36,499 nt of DNA from Balneolaceae bacterium (GCA_007134085.1 SLLL01000052.1:1-36499); one strand, 5' to 3'; positions 9,020 to 17,548 are shown, counted from the stretch's first letter. The notes: generated by a model from the letters alone, not told the origin. Numbers and translations: made by a program.

Positions 9020-9943
9020 ATGGCCACCAAAGAATCAAATAACATTACCCTTTTTGGGCGAAAGCTACTGGCTCTTCTTCGTGAAAAAGATCTTTTTTTC
9101 AACGCATCAGCCATTACGTTTAATCTTTTTATCTGTGCCATACCCTTTACATTAATCCTGATTTCCATTCTGGGTTACATTCTCTCAACAGAAGCGGCTT
9201 TCAATGAACTTTTACGCTACGGAAGAGAACTGTTTCCGTCGTTCACGTTCGAATCGCAAACAGGGGATGTTATTGAAGGTGCCATTACACTGGAAGCATT
9301 AATTGAGCCACTGGTTGGAGTAAGGCAGGTTTTTGGTATCGTGGGCCTTATTTTTCTGATGATCTTCGCTCAGGGCCTGTTCCATACATTGAAGCATGTT
9401 CTCTTTAAAGTATTTGATATTCAGGACAGAAAAAGCCCGGTTATGGAGCTTGTATACAACTTCTTTGCCTTTGGCATTGTGGGAGGTGTTTTCATCTTTT
9501 TTACGATGGCCATATCACTTATCTCATTTTTCTCTTTTGATGAGTACGCCATACCATACACCGAAATTGTGATTGAACTCTCCTGGATTTCCGACTGGCT
9601 TACGGGCTTCATCCCAACTCTTTTCACATTTCTGCTCTTTTTTGCGATCTATCGCTACATCAGTGAGAAACGGCTCAACAACCGTGTGGCTTTGATCGCT
9701 GCAACTTCCTACACGGTTCTGTTTGAGGTTGCAAAGTATGGTGTTAGCATTTACCTGGAGTATGCATTTACTGCTTACCAGTTTTTCTATCAGGGGTATG
9801 CTGCGCTCATCATTTTGAGTTTCTGGGCATTTTACTCTGCATTTCTATTTGTATTTACCTCTGTTCTCGCGCGAGCCTATCAGGAGGTATTTCTGGAACA
9901 GACACCCGCAATAGAAAAAAATCCCTATACCGCTATTTCCTGA
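9020..9943 (+). CDS. YihY/virulence factor BrkB family inner-membrane protein
   Basis: The 307-residue protein has about six transmembrane helices, at roughly residues 33-54, 110-130, 145-175, 196-217, 225-248 and 255-285. Family features include the N-terminal LFFNASAITFNLFICAIPFT and the C-terminal GYAALIILSFWAFYSAFLFV. The long loop between helices 1 and 2 is usual for YihY proteins. The family is widespread, and older annotations as ribonuclease BN are mistaken. Transport or envelope roles have been proposed but not settled. Its TGA stop (9941-9943) overlaps the ATG of the glycosylase gene by one base, so the two are translationally coupled. Confidence 0.92.
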   Translation: MATKESNNITLFGRKLLALLREKDLFFNASAITFNLFICAIPFTLILISILGYILSTEAAFNELLRYGRELFPSFTFESQTGDVIEGAITLEALIEPLVGVRQVFGIVGLIFLMIFAQGLFHTLKHVLFKVFDIQDRKSPVMELVYNFFAFGIVGGVFIFFTMAISLISFFSFDEYAIPYTEIVIELSWISDWLTGFIPTLFTFLLFFAIYRYISEKRLNNRVALIAATSYTVLFEVAKYGVSIYLEYAFTAYQFFYQGYAALIILSFWAFYSAFLFVFTSVLARAYQEVFLEQTPAIEKNPYTAIS

Positions 9944-10548
9944 TGCGTTCACCTCGTACAGCCGATCTTCTCTCACCTGCTTTTTACAACAACCCCAGCG
10001 TGGTGGATGTTAGCAGAAAACTGCTTGGAAAAGTTCTCTGCAGTAATATCGACGGCACATTTACTTCAGGAATAATTCTCGAAACAGAAGCCTACTGCGG
10101 CAGAAACGATAAAGCGTGCCATGCCAATAACGGCTTGCGCACAAACAGAACAGAGGTGATGTATGGTGATCCCGGCCACGCTTATATCTACCTTTGCTAC
10201 GGCATTCACCATCTGTTTAATGTAGTTACGAATGTTAATGGGTTGGCTGATGCGGTTCTGATTCGGGCAATCTATCCGTTAGATGGCAAGCAAGAGATCA
10301 TTAAGAGAAGAAATATCAAAAATGAAAGAAATCTTACGGATGGCCCCGGTAAGCTGACTCAGGCTCTTGGTATTAACACCAACCTGAATGGTTGCAGCCT
10401 TTTCGAATCTCCGGTGTGGATTGAGGATCGCAACCTGAAGGTTAACCCTAAACGAATCGAAGCCACCCCAAGAATTGGCGTTGATTATGCCGGTGATGAT
10501 GCGAAAAAGCTATGGCGGTTTGTGATTTCTCCGGATGATGTTTATTGA
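9943..10548 (+). CDS. DNA-3-methyladenine glycosylase (AAG/MPG family)
   Basis: This 201-residue protein has the usual length of the bacterial AAG-type alkyladenine glycosylase. It excises 3-methyladenine, 7-methylguanine and hypoxanthine to start base excision repair. The active-site segment GIILETEAYCGRNDKACHA is intact. By alignment with human AAG, Glu49 is the general base, Tyr51 the intercalating residue and His60 the flipped-base contact. Further family motifs are RTEVMYGDPGHAYIYLCYGIHHLFNVV and LTDGPGKLTQALGI. Start and stop give a one-base overlap with the upstream yihY-like gene (TGATG), so ATG 9943 is well supported. Confidence 0.96.
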   Translation: MRSPRTADLLSPAFYNNPSVVDVSRKLLGKVLCSNIDGTFTSGIILETEAYCGRNDKACHANNGLRTNRTEVMYGDPGHAYIYLCYGIHHLFNVVTNVNGLADAVLIRAIYPLDGKQEIIKRRNIKNERNLTDGPGKLTQALGINTNLNGCSLFESPVWIEDRNLKVNPKRIEATPRIGVDYAGDDAKKLWRFVISPDDVY

Positions 10549-10676
10549 TCACCACTACGTTTACTGAAAAAGATAGTTGATTTCAGATTTCAGAAGCCTA
10601 TCTAATTGGTGAACGCTACAGGCATCTTGATGGTTTAATGTCGAAGTAATTCATAAAACAAACATAAATCATACCC

Positions 10677-11291
10677 ATGAAAACAATTCAACAAACATTA
10701 ATCATCACTCTTATTTCACTCATTGCATTTGCAGGTAATGCATTTGCAACCGATAACGATAATGCTGCAACAGCATGGCAAATTGATAAATCGCATAGTG
10801 CCATCAATTTTACCATCAATCACTTTTTCACGCCTGTAGATGGCTCATTCGATGACTACGAAGCGGAAGTACATTTCGACCCGGAAAATCTTGAAGGCAG
10901 CCGTATAGATGTAACCATCCCCGTTGAGAGTGTAAACACACGAAATGAAAGACGTGACAATCACCTTAAATCAGGCGATTTCTTCAATACATCCGAATGG
11001 CCGGCAATTCGTTTTGTGAGTCACAGCATTGAGAGCCGTGGAGACAACCAGTTCGTAGCAATTGGCGAGTTAACAATCCGCGACGTTACACTCGACTTTG
11101 AACTTCCTTTCGAACTTCTTGGCGTAATGGAGCACCCAATGCGCGAAAATACGCTGGTTGCCGGTATCGTAGCTGATGCCCAACTCATGAGATCAGACTA
11201 CGGCGTTGGTGTTGGCGATTGGGCGGCTACAGCTGTAGTAGGCGACCGTGTAAACATCCGTTTGAATCTCGAGCTTCTTGCATCGAACTAA
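10677..11291 (+). CDS. YceI-family periplasmic lipocalin-like protein
   Basis: The 204-residue protein starts with a Sec signal peptide (about 1-24: KTIQQ, a hydrophobic core, then NAFA before TDNDN). The mature part is a YceI domain, recognised by WQIDKSHSAINFTINHFF, the IDVTIPVESVNTRNERRD stretch, HLKSGDFFNTSEWPAIRFVS, GELTIRDVTLDFELPFEL and the closing DRVNIRLNLEL. YceI proteins form a beta-barrel that binds long isoprenoid or lipid ligands in the periplasm, and many respond to base or osmotic stress. The gene stands alone, with a 128-base leader and its own terminator. The domain is certain; the ligand is unknown. Confidence 0.94.
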   Translation: MKTIQQTLIITLISLIAFAGNAFATDNDNAATAWQIDKSHSAINFTINHFFTPVDGSFDDYEAEVHFDPENLEGSRIDVTIPVESVNTRNERRDNHLKSGDFFNTSEWPAIRFVSHSIESRGDNQFVAIGELTIRDVTLDFELPFELLGVMEHPMRENTLVAGIVADAQLMRSDYGVGVGDWAATAVVGDRVNIRLNLELLASN

Positions 11292-11310
11292 ACCAATTCT
11301 CTCATCATTT

Positions 11311-11350
11311 AAAAGCCATGCTTTTGACGAAGTATGGCTTTTTCTTTTTA
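11311..11350 (+). terminator. Rho-independent terminator after the YceI gene
   Basis: A 12-bp stem, AAAGCCATGCTT (11312-11323) with AAGTATGGCTTT (11330-11341), contains one G-U pair and a 6-nt loop. It is followed by TTTTCTTTTTA. It lies 20 bases after the stop codon. Confidence 0.9.
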
Positions 11351-11419
11351 TAAAATCCGGCTCACACTTTTGATGATCATCCCTTATATTTACAGACTAA
11401 ATTCAAAGAACCACACTTC

Positions 11420-11983
11420 ATGAAGAAAACAACTGTATATATAATTGTCGGATTTATTGTTTTTGCTGCACTTTCACGGCTTCTGCCGCATGCATATAAC
11501 TTTACACCATTAGGCGCTATAGCACTATTTGGCGCAGCCTATTTCACAGACAAAAAATGGGCACTTCTTGTACCAATAATCGCGCTTTTTCTGAGTGACC
11601 TTCTCCTCAATAACATCGTATACAGTGCATATTACGATGGTTTTGCATGGCTTACAGGTGGGTTTGTTTACCTTTACGGAAGTATGGCTCTTATTGTACT
11701 TCTGGGATATTATCTCCTTAAAAAAGTTACTGTTGGGCGAGTATTAGGTGGTGCAATCGGAGCGTCTCTTATATTTTTCATCATCAGCAATTTTGGTGTA
11801 TGGATTCACAGCCCTATGTACCCGCTTACCTTCGAAGGCCTGGTGATGTGCTACACAGCTGCCATACCGTTTTTCCATAACACACTCGCCGGTAATGTAA
11901 TCTACTCAGCTGTGCTTTTTGGTGGATATGAGTATTTAAAGTATCAGTACCCGCAGCTGCAGCCTGTGCACATTAACTCCTAA
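11420..11983 (+). CDS. DUF6580-type small integral membrane protein
   Basis: This 187-residue, very hydrophobic protein has about five or six membrane helices: residues 4-20, 32-42, 46-62, 73-95, 105-128 and 150-170. The N-terminal LLPHAYNFTPLGAIALFGAAYF followed by KKWALLVPIIALFLSDLLLN is the signature of the family catalogued as DUF6580, which resembles ECF-transporter S components. I infer a possible small-molecule uptake role but see no energising partner nearby. The gene follows the YceI terminator and ends 24 bases before a short-chain dehydrogenase, so the two may be co-transcribed. Confidence 0.78.
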   Translation: MKKTTVYIIVGFIVFAALSRLLPHAYNFTPLGAIALFGAAYFTDKKWALLVPIIALFLSDLLLNNIVYSAYYDGFAWLTGGFVYLYGSMALIVLLGYYLLKKVTVGRVLGGAIGASLIFFIISNFGVWIHSPMYPLTFEGLVMCYTAAIPFFHNTLAGNVIYSAVLFGGYEYLKYQYPQLQPVHINS

Positions 11984-12007
11984 AAACGCAGATAAAGGGC
12001 TGAATTC

Positions 12008-12730
12008 GTGAAAAAACGAATGATTATAATAGGTGCCACTTCGGGCATCGGGGCATCATTGGCTCGGCAAGCCATCAAAAAAGGGTACTTAGTAGCCGGA
12101 ACCGGCCGAAGAGAAGAGAGGCTGATTTCAATGAAAGAAGAGCTCGGAGAGGACTTTTTCTTCCGCCAGATGGATGTAACTGATTTTGATGATGCCTCTG
12201 AAAAACTACACTCTCTGATTGAAGAGATGGGTGGCATGGATATTATTGTTCTGAATGCAGGAATTGCCAATGCACCTGCTGCGTCCATCGTATCAATGGA
12301 ACAGGAGATTACAGATGTTAATGTGAAGGGATTTGTGCAGCTGTTTGGCGAAGCATTCCAGTATTTCAGGAAAACAGGACGTGGGCACATCGTGGGTATT
12401 TCGTCCATAGCCGCGCTATTTGGTTCTGCAAGAAATGCACCTTATGCAGCGTCCAAAGCGTACATCTCAACATTTATGCAGGCTTACCGAAACCGGTGCT
12501 ATACATCAAATATTGATATCGCCATAACAGATTGCAAACCCGGTTTTGTTGAGAGCGAAATGACGGATGGCAAGAAAGGGATGTTCTGGGTGGCCGATAC
12601 GGAGAAAGCCGTAAAACAGATGCTAACCGATATCGAAAAGAGAAAAGCGTATTCGTACGTAACCAGGCGCTGGAGGCTCATTGCCTGGATCATCAAACTA
12701 ACGCCCAATTGGCTTATTGAAAGGGTGTAA
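12008..12730 (+). CDS. Short-chain dehydrogenase/reductase (SDR), NAD(P)-dependent
   Basis: This is a classical SDR of 240 residues. The cofactor motif is GATSGIGA (9-16), the structural NAG motif is 83-85, and the catalytic residues are Ser133, Tyr146 and Lys150 (ISSIAALFGSARNAPYAASK). PGFVESEM (178-185) follows. The C-terminal tail (TRRWRLIAWIIKLTPNWLI) is amphipathic and could contact the membrane. The start listed is GTG 12008, giving MKKRMIIIGATSG; ATG 12020 would remove four residues. The RREE after the second beta-strand (GTGRREERL) favours NADP(H). The substrate is unknown. It probably shares a transcript with the membrane protein upstream. Confidence 0.93.
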   Translation: MKKRMIIIGATSGIGASLARQAIKKGYLVAGTGRREERLISMKEELGEDFFFRQMDVTDFDDASEKLHSLIEEMGGMDIIVLNAGIANAPAASIVSMEQEITDVNVKGFVQLFGEAFQYFRKTGRGHIVGISSIAALFGSARNAPYAASKAYISTFMQAYRNRCYTSNIDIAITDCKPGFVESEMTDGKKGMFWVADTEKAVKQMLTDIEKRKAYSYVTRRWRLIAWIIKLTPNWLIERV

Positions 12731-12732
12731 TC

Positions 12733-12819
12733 TCACAAGAAGAGATAAAGCAGCAACAGGATAAACGGAAGGGTGAAAATCCAGTTGCCTCTGTAATATG
12801 ATTGATAGTTGCTGTCCAT
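12733..12819 (-). CDS. Candidate 28-residue single-span membrane microprotein
   Basis: An open frame of 28 codons runs from ATG 12819 to TGA 12733-12735, converging with the SDR gene two bases beyond its stop. The peptide starts with a polar, Tyr-rich segment (MDSNYQSYYRGNW) and ends in a hydrophobic stretch (IFTLPFILLLLYLFL) long enough to enter a membrane. The bases before the ATG are purine-rich (AAAAAAAGAAAAA) without a classical ribosome-binding site. It is too short to assign to a family and could be chance; the clean polar-then-hydrophobic layout is the only argument for it. Confidence 0.35.
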   Translation of the reverse strand: MDSNYQSYYRGNWIFTLPFILLLLYLFL

Positions 12820-12880
12820 TTTTTCTTTTTTTATCTCTTACACATGCATGCAAAAATTGTTCCGGCCGGTCAAAGATTTG

Positions 12881-12998
12881 GATTCGTGCCGATGGCACTT
12901 AATTTGGGGTGCTATTTTCTAATTCCTCCGGTTACCCCAAAGGGATCGCATTGCGAAAACCGGAGGCTACGATGTTTGGCGTGCCTCACGGCACTTCA
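12881..12998. repeat. REP-like palindrome cluster (three potential hairpins)
   Basis: Two short hairpins of the same type flank a larger palindrome. GTGCC-gat-GGCAC is at 12886-12898 and GTGCC-tcac-GGCAC is at 12981-12994; both read AAGTGCC-n-GGCACG on the minus strand. Between them the arms CCTCCGGTT (12925-12933) and AACCGGAGG (12958-12966) pair perfectly and enclose two mini-hairpins (CCCAAAGGG and TCGC-att-GCGA), giving a potential multi-branched fold. Such AGTGCCnnnGGCACG palindromes are a known style of dispersed intergenic repeat. No transposase is adjacent. The rest of the gap, 12999-13177, shows no gene or structure I can support. Confidence 0.6.
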
Positions 12999-13177
12999 TT
13001 CTTATCGGTATTTATATCATTTTTTTGGTAGAGTAGCACTTCTTAGTTGACCTCTTTGTGCTCAACTACTTTTCCTAAATGCTATGCCAAGATTTTGAGT
13101 GCAGATTGTAGCCCAGAAATTTTATTACACCAATCTTTACTCAAATAAGATAAACACTGTTAATTCTGATCTTATAA

Positions 13178-14719
13178 CTACCCCAACCACCCTTCTCTGT
13201 CGAGGCTGCGGTATTGGATAGCTTCGGCGATGTGATTTGATTGAATGCCCTCGCTCTTGTCGAGGTCGGCGATGGTTCTGGAAACTTTCAAAATTCTGTC
13301 GAAAGCGCGGGCTGACAACCCAAGCGAATTCATCGCTTTCTTCAGCATGGTTTCACCTGCTTGGTCAATCCTGCAGATTTTGCGTGCCAACTTGGTATTC
13401 ATCTGCGCATTGCAGTACACCCCATTCATTCCCATAAAGCGAAGGCTCTGAATTTCCCGCGCCTCAATTACCCGTTCTCTGATTTCAGCCGAACTTTCTC
13501 CCTTACTCTTGGCAGACAACTCATCAAAACTGACTTTATCTACATCCACATGAAGATCGATGCGGTCGAGCAGCGGGCCGCTTATTTTGCTGAGATACCG
13601 CTGCATCTGGATGTTGGTTGAGCCGTGCTCATCCGAAGGGTCGTACCAATCGCCGGTTGGTGACGGGTTCATCGACGCCACCAGCATAATTCTGCTGGGG
13701 TAATTCACACTCATTCGCGCACGGGATATACTTACCGAGCCATCCTCAAGTGGCTGCCGCATCACCTCGAGGGCGCTTCGTTTAAACTCCGGTAGTTCAT
13801 CGAGAAACAGCACGCCATTATGCGCCATGGAAATCTCCCCCGGCATGGGAATACTTCCACCGCCTACCAGTGCAACATCAGAAACTGTATGATGCGGGCT
13901 TCTGAACGGCCTGTTGGTAACCAGTGATTTTCCCGGCTCCACAAGCCCGGCCACCGAATGGATTTTGGTGGTTTCAAGGGCTTCATCCAGTGTTAATGGA
14001 GGGAGAATTGTGGGGATTCTTCGTGCCATCATGGTTTTACCTGATCCCGGCGGCCCCACCATAATTACGTTATGCCCACCGGCCGCGGCAACCTCCAATG
14101 CGCGTTTTACATTCTCCTGCCCGCGCACATCCTCAAAATCAAGAATTTCGGTTTGGCCATTTAGCCTGAATATGGATTTCAAATCAACTTGCACGGGGTC
14201 GAGGGTGCTCTCATCATGCAGCCACTCCATCACCTGCTTAAGATCTTCAAACGCAATGACGCGTATTCCGTCAACCACAGCAGCTTCGGCTCCATTTTTT
14301 TCGGGAACCAGAACATACTCCAAGCCACGGTTTCGGGCTTCTACAGCCATTGGCAGCACGCCTTTTACAGGGCGCAATTTGCCATCCAACGCCAGCTCAC
14401 CGAGAATGAGCGATTTTTCAAGTTTATCCGTCTCAATCTGCCCGGATACAGCCAGCAGGCTTACTGCTATGGGCAGATCGAATGCGCTGCCCTCTTTTGG
14501 CAAATCTGCAGGAGCGAGATTAACCGTTATTTTTCCCCGCGGGAAATGTGCGCCGGCATTTTTCAGGGCGGCATCAATTCTGTCTTTCGATTCACTCACC
14601 GCACGATCGGGCAGCCCAACCAGAAAATATTTTGGCACACCGCCGCTCATGTTCACTTCAACTTCAATCAATCTTGCATCAACGCCAATGGTTGATGCAC
14701 AAAAAACTCTTGAAAGCAT
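13178..14719 (-). CDS. YifB/ComM-family Mg-chelatase-like AAA+ ATPase
   Basis: The 513-residue protein matches full-length YifB/ComM. The N-terminal domain (about 1-165) has the Lon-protease-like fold segments VEVNMSGGVPKYFLVGLPD and LAPADLPKEGSAFDLPIAV. A Mg-chelatase-type AAA+ core follows, with Walker A GPPGSGKT (222-229), RSPHHTVSDVALVGGG (273-288), Walker B GVLFLDELPEF and the sensor region MLVASMNPSPTGD. The C-terminal part has the lid domain (LSARAFDRILKVSRTIADL, SNHIAEAIQYRSLDR). ComM is a hexameric helicase that drives branch migration in natural transformation. It is divergent from the DUF4342 gene across an 89-base spacer. No other competence gene is in the window. Confidence 0.95.
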   Translation of the reverse strand: MLSRVFCASTIGVDARLIEVEVNMSGGVPKYFLVGLPDRAVSESKDRIDAALKNAGAHFPRGKITVNLAPADLPKEGSAFDLPIAVSLLAVSGQIETDKLEKSLILGELALDGKLRPVKGVLPMAVEARNRGLEYVLVPEKNGAEAAVVDGIRVIAFEDLKQVMEWLHDESTLDPVQVDLKSIFRLNGQTEILDFEDVRGQENVKRALEVAAAGGHNVIMVGPPGSGKTMMARRIPTILPPLTLDEALETTKIHSVAGLVEPGKSLVTNRPFRSPHHTVSDVALVGGGSIPMPGEISMAHNGVLFLDELPEFKRSALEVMRQPLEDGSVSISRARMSVNYPSRIMLVASMNPSPTGDWYDPSDEHGSTNIQMQRYLSKISGPLLDRIDLHVDVDKVSFDELSAKSKGESSAEIRERVIEAREIQSLRFMGMNGVYCNAQMNTKLARKICRIDQAGETMLKKAMNSLGLSARAFDRILKVSRTIADLDKSEGIQSNHIAEAIQYRSLDREGWLG

Positions 14720-14808
14720 GGTTCATTCCGTATCTTTTGTTAGTGTCTTCTCGTAGTATGAACCAGAAACAGGCAATTCCTTACAGAAATTTTTAAAAAA
14801 ACTTAGCT

Positions 14809-15174
14809 ATGGAAACATCAAACAAAACAATTCTTCAGGAAATAGGCGGAACACTCGAGGAAATTATCGCGCAGGTAAAAAAACTGATCCGCGAAGGAAA
14901 TGCGCGCCGGGTGTACATCAAAAACAAAAGCGGGAAAACACTGTTTGAGAGTCAGCTCACTATTGGCGCTGCCGGTGCTGCCTTTTTTGTAATTTACGCG
15001 CCTATTCTAACAGCCCTAACCACCATTGTTCTCATGGCGAATGACGTTACCGTTCTGGTTGAACGCGAGTTAGATCCCGAGGAGAAAGAGGACGAATACG
15101 AAGTAAAAGCGGAGGTTATCGAGATAAAGGAAGTTGATGAAGATGATGAGAGCAACAAACCGGAGGAGAAATAA
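14809..15174 (+). CDS. DUF4342 domain protein with one hydrophobic segment
   Basis: The 121-residue protein has an N-terminal amphipathic helix (LQEIGGTLEEIIAQVKKLIR), then a basic beta-hairpin (GNARRVYIKNKSGKTLFE). A hydrophobic span (about 52-80, TIGAAGAAFFVIYAPILTAL) precedes a strongly acidic tail (DPEEKEDEYEVKAEVIE onward). This is the arrangement of the DUF4342 family, small proteins of unknown function often found near envelope-stress genes. It lies between a divergent comM-like gene and a convergent thioredoxin reductase gene, so it is probably transcribed alone. The family call is good; the function is unknown. Confidence 0.85.
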   Translation: METSNKTILQEIGGTLEEIIAQVKKLIREGNARRVYIKNKSGKTLFESQLTIGAAGAAFFVIYAPILTALTTIVLMANDVTVLVERELDPEEKEDEYEVKAEVIEIKEVDEDDESNKPEEK

Positions 15175-15208
15175 AAAAAAAGGCAGACAACCCTAAAGTT
15201 GCCTGCCT
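15172..15208 (-). terminator. Terminator between DUF4342 and trxB, strongest on the minus strand
   Basis: AGGCAG(a)CAAC (15181-15191) pairs with GTTG(c)CTGCCT (15198-15208) around a 6-nt loop. On the minus strand the stem is followed by nine T residues (A-run 15172-15180), correct for ending trxB, whose stop is 26 bases away. For the plus-strand gene there is no good U-tract, so it would work less well in that direction. Confidence 0.85.
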
Positions 15209-15233
15209 CTCAAACTGTGCTAATTCTTACTCC

Positions 15234-16211
15234 CTACTTCCAATGGCTCTGAGCAATCACCTCTTCACTCTCGTGATCTGCGAGAAACCGTTCGGCATCC
15301 AGGGCAGCGCGGCAACCGGTTCCCGCTGCGGTAACTGCCTGTCTGTAAACAGCATCCATCGCATCGCCACAGGCAAAAACTCCCGGCAAGTCTGTTTTGG
15401 TTGACTGCCCTTTGGTTTGAATGTAACCCACATCATCCATTGTAAGCACACCCTTAAACAGATCGGTATTAGGCTTGTGGCCAATAGCTATGAAAACACC
15501 GGTCACATCCTCAAGAACAGTTTCCTCGCCGGTTTTTCTGTTTTTTACTCTCACGCCTTTCACAACCTGATCACCCAGAACTTCCTGCAATTCAGAATCC
15601 CAGATGAACTCGATCTTCTCATTTGCAAATGCACGGTTCTGCATCGCTTTTGATGCTCTTAACTCATCACGCCGGTGAATAACCGATACTTTGCTCGCAA
15701 ACTTGGTGAGAAAAAGAGCCTCTTCCATAGCTGTATCTCCACCGCCAACAATTACTACGTGTTCGTTTCTGAAAAATGCACCATCACACGTAGCGCAGGC
15801 ACTTACACCTTTTCCGCGAAGCCTCTGCTCACTCGGCAGGTCAAGCCACATGGCCGAAGCACCTGTTGATATGATGATTGTTTTTGCAAAAATAGTGGTT
15901 TCTTCATCAACTGTGAGTTTGTACGGGCGTTTCTCAAAATCGATATCGGTTACGTAGCCGTACCGGCAATCTGCGCCAAAACGCGTTGCCTGTTTTCTGA
16001 AATCCTCCATCATTTTGGGCCCCATCACGCCATCGGGGTAGCCGGGATAGTTCTCCACATCGGTAGTTTGCATTAACTGGCCACCCGGTTCGGGGCCTTC
16101 AAATACAATTGGGTTGAGGTCGGCACGTGCGGCGTAGAGAGCTGCAGTTAAGCCGGCAGGCCCGCTGCCTATAATCACCACATCGAATGTTTTTTCTGCT
16201 ATATCTTCCAT
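15234..16211 (-). CDS. trxB: Thioredoxin-disulfide reductase
   Basis: The 325-residue flavoprotein has the standard low-molecular-weight TrxB layout. The FAD site is VIIGSGPAGLTAALYAARA (13-31). The redox centre is SACATCDG, with Cys139 and Cys142. The NADPH site is VIVGGGDTAMEEA (153-165) with HRRDELRAS, whose arginines are typical of NADPH specificity. The final FAD motif is GVFACGDAMD. It reduces thioredoxin with NADPH in the cytoplasm. It is transcribed divergently from the transhydrogenase operon across a 170-base spacer, a sensible pairing because transhydrogenase supplies NADPH. A strong terminator follows it. Confidence 0.97.
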   Translation of the reverse strand: MEDIAEKTFDVVIIGSGPAGLTAALYAARADLNPIVFEGPEPGGQLMQTTDVENYPGYPDGVMGPKMMEDFRKQATRFGADCRYGYVTDIDFEKRPYKLTVDEETTIFAKTIIISTGASAMWLDLPSEQRLRGKGVSACATCDGAFFRNEHVVIVGGGDTAMEEALFLTKFASKVSVIHRRDELRASKAMQNRAFANEKIEFIWDSELQEVLGDQVVKGVRVKNRKTGEETVLEDVTGVFIAIGHKPNTDLFKGVLTMDDVGYIQTKGQSTKTDLPGVFACGDAMDAVYRQAVTAAGTGCRAALDAERFLADHESEEVIAQSHWK

Positions 16212-16405
16212 TTTTTTATTAGATATTTTTTTCTGTTTATTTGTTAGTAATGTAAGAAAAATAGTGGCACGATTTGGTCAATATTCTCTATCAATTCTAT
16301 AGCCTGAGTATTAGTTTTGAGGTTATTTTAAATTAAAATCGCTTCCAAATTGCCACAAGAGTTGCAAAAACCTTAAAATTCGCTATGTTTAGCAAAAGCA
16401 TGAGA

Positions 16406-17548
16406 ATGGAGGAAATTTTGAAAGTTGGAGTTTGCAAAGAATTAGCCAAAGGCGAAGCGCGGGTTGCGCTTACACCGGAAGGCGTAGAAAAATTGGGTTC
16501 ACTCGGTTTGAGTGTCACCATAGAAACCGGAGCAGGATTAGCATCAAGCTATTCTGATGATGATTACACCGCAGCCGGAGCAGAAATAGGGAAGGACAGA
16601 AAATCCATTTTGTCCGCTTGTGATATGCTGCTTGCCGTTCAGGCACCGGATGAAGAGACTGTAAAACAGCTCAAACCCGGCACGCTTCTCACCTCTTTTA
16701 TCTGGCCACTTCAGAACAAGCCATACATCGAGCTGCTCAAAAAGCAGCAAATAACCGGCCTGGCGATGGATACCATCCCGAGAATTAGCCGTGCCCAGTC
16801 TATGGACGCGCTCTCTTCCATGAGTAATATTGCAGGCTACAAAGCTGCCCTGCTTGGTGCCGGCCACCTCGATAAATACCTGCCTATGATGATGACGGCT
16901 GCCGGAACAATACCACCCGCAAAGGTACTGGTTCTTGGCGCAGGCGTTGCAGGGCTTCAGGCAATTGCCACTGCCAAGCGTTTAGGTGCTGTTGTTGAAG
17001 CATTCGATGTGCGTCCGGTTGTAAAAGAACAGGTAGAGAGCCTTGGCGCTAAATTTGTTGATGTACCCGTTGAGGAGGATGAAACCGAATCGAAAGGCGG
17101 CTACGCCAAAGAACTTTCCGACAGAAATAAGGAGAAGCAGCGGGAAGTTATACACGAGCATGTTAAAAAATCGGATATTGTAATTACCACCGCCCTGATA
17201 CCCGGCAGGCCTGCACCGCTTCTGATAACAAAAGCGATGGTTGAGGATATGAAGGCCGGTTCCGTAATTGTTGACATCGCCGCAGAGCAGGGCGGTAACT
17301 GCGAAGTAACCAAGCCCGGCGAAACGTATTATCACAACGGAGTGGCAGTTATGGGGCCGCTGAACATCCCCTCAACACTGGCTTTTCATGCCAGCAAACT
17401 CTACTCCAAAAATATTCTCTCTCTGCTTTCTCTGTTGATTAAAGATGGGAAAGCTAATCTCGATTTTGAAGATGAAATCATAGCTAACGCAACCGTAACG
17501 CACAATGGGGAACTGATTTCGCCATTTGTAAAAGAGAATTTAAAGTAG
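16406..17548 (+). CDS. pntAA: Proton-translocating NAD(P) transhydrogenase, alpha subunit part 1 (NAD-binding domain I)
   Basis: This is the soluble NAD(H)-binding subunit of the split three-gene transhydrogenase. Key segments are CKELAKGEARVALTPEGVEK, the RQD-loop counterpart PRISRAQSMDALSSMSNIAG and the Rossmann fingerprint VLGAGVAGLQAIATAKRLGA. VIVDIAAEQGGNCE and NGVAVMGPLNIPSTLAFHAS follow. The start is uncertain. In-frame ATGs lie at 16385, 16400 and 16406. A TTG at 16418 is preceded by GGAGG (16408-16412) at 5-nt spacing and would give MKVGVCKE, which matches the usual N-terminus of the family best. ATG 16406 is listed as a compromise. It is followed by the membrane subunits pntAB and pntB. 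Confidence 0.94.
   Translation: MEEILKVGVCKELAKGEARVALTPEGVEKLGSLGLSVTIETGAGLASSYSDDDYTAAGAEIGKDRKSILSACDMLLAVQAPDEETVKQLKPGTLLTSFIWPLQNKPYIELLKKQQITGLAMDTIPRISRAQSMDALSSMSNIAGYKAALLGAGHLDKYLPMMMTAAGTIPPAKVLVLGAGVAGLQAIATAKRLGAVVEAFDVRPVVKEQVESLGAKFVDVPVEEDETESKGGYAKELSDRNKEKQREVIHEHVKKSDIVITTALIPGRPAPLLITKAMVEDMKAGSVIVDIAAEQGGNCEVTKPGETYYHNGVAVMGPLNIPSTLAFHASKLYSKNILSLLSLLIKDGKANLDFEDEIIANATVTHNGELISPFVKENLK

Noticed and set aside
12802-13050. An 82-codon plus-strand frame
   Set aside because: It is built from the palindromic REP-like element and its flanks, with no start signal or protein-like composition.
12731-13177. tRNA, small RNA or insertion-sequence remnant in the largest gap
   Set aside because: No cloverleaf, transposase fragment or terminal inverted repeats with target duplication could be seen; only the REP-like hairpins and one tiny frame are supportable.
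13914-14756. A 280-codon open frame on plus strand
   Set aside because: It lies wholly antisense to the well-supported YifB/ComM gene and its product has no recognisable domain; it is a shadow frame.
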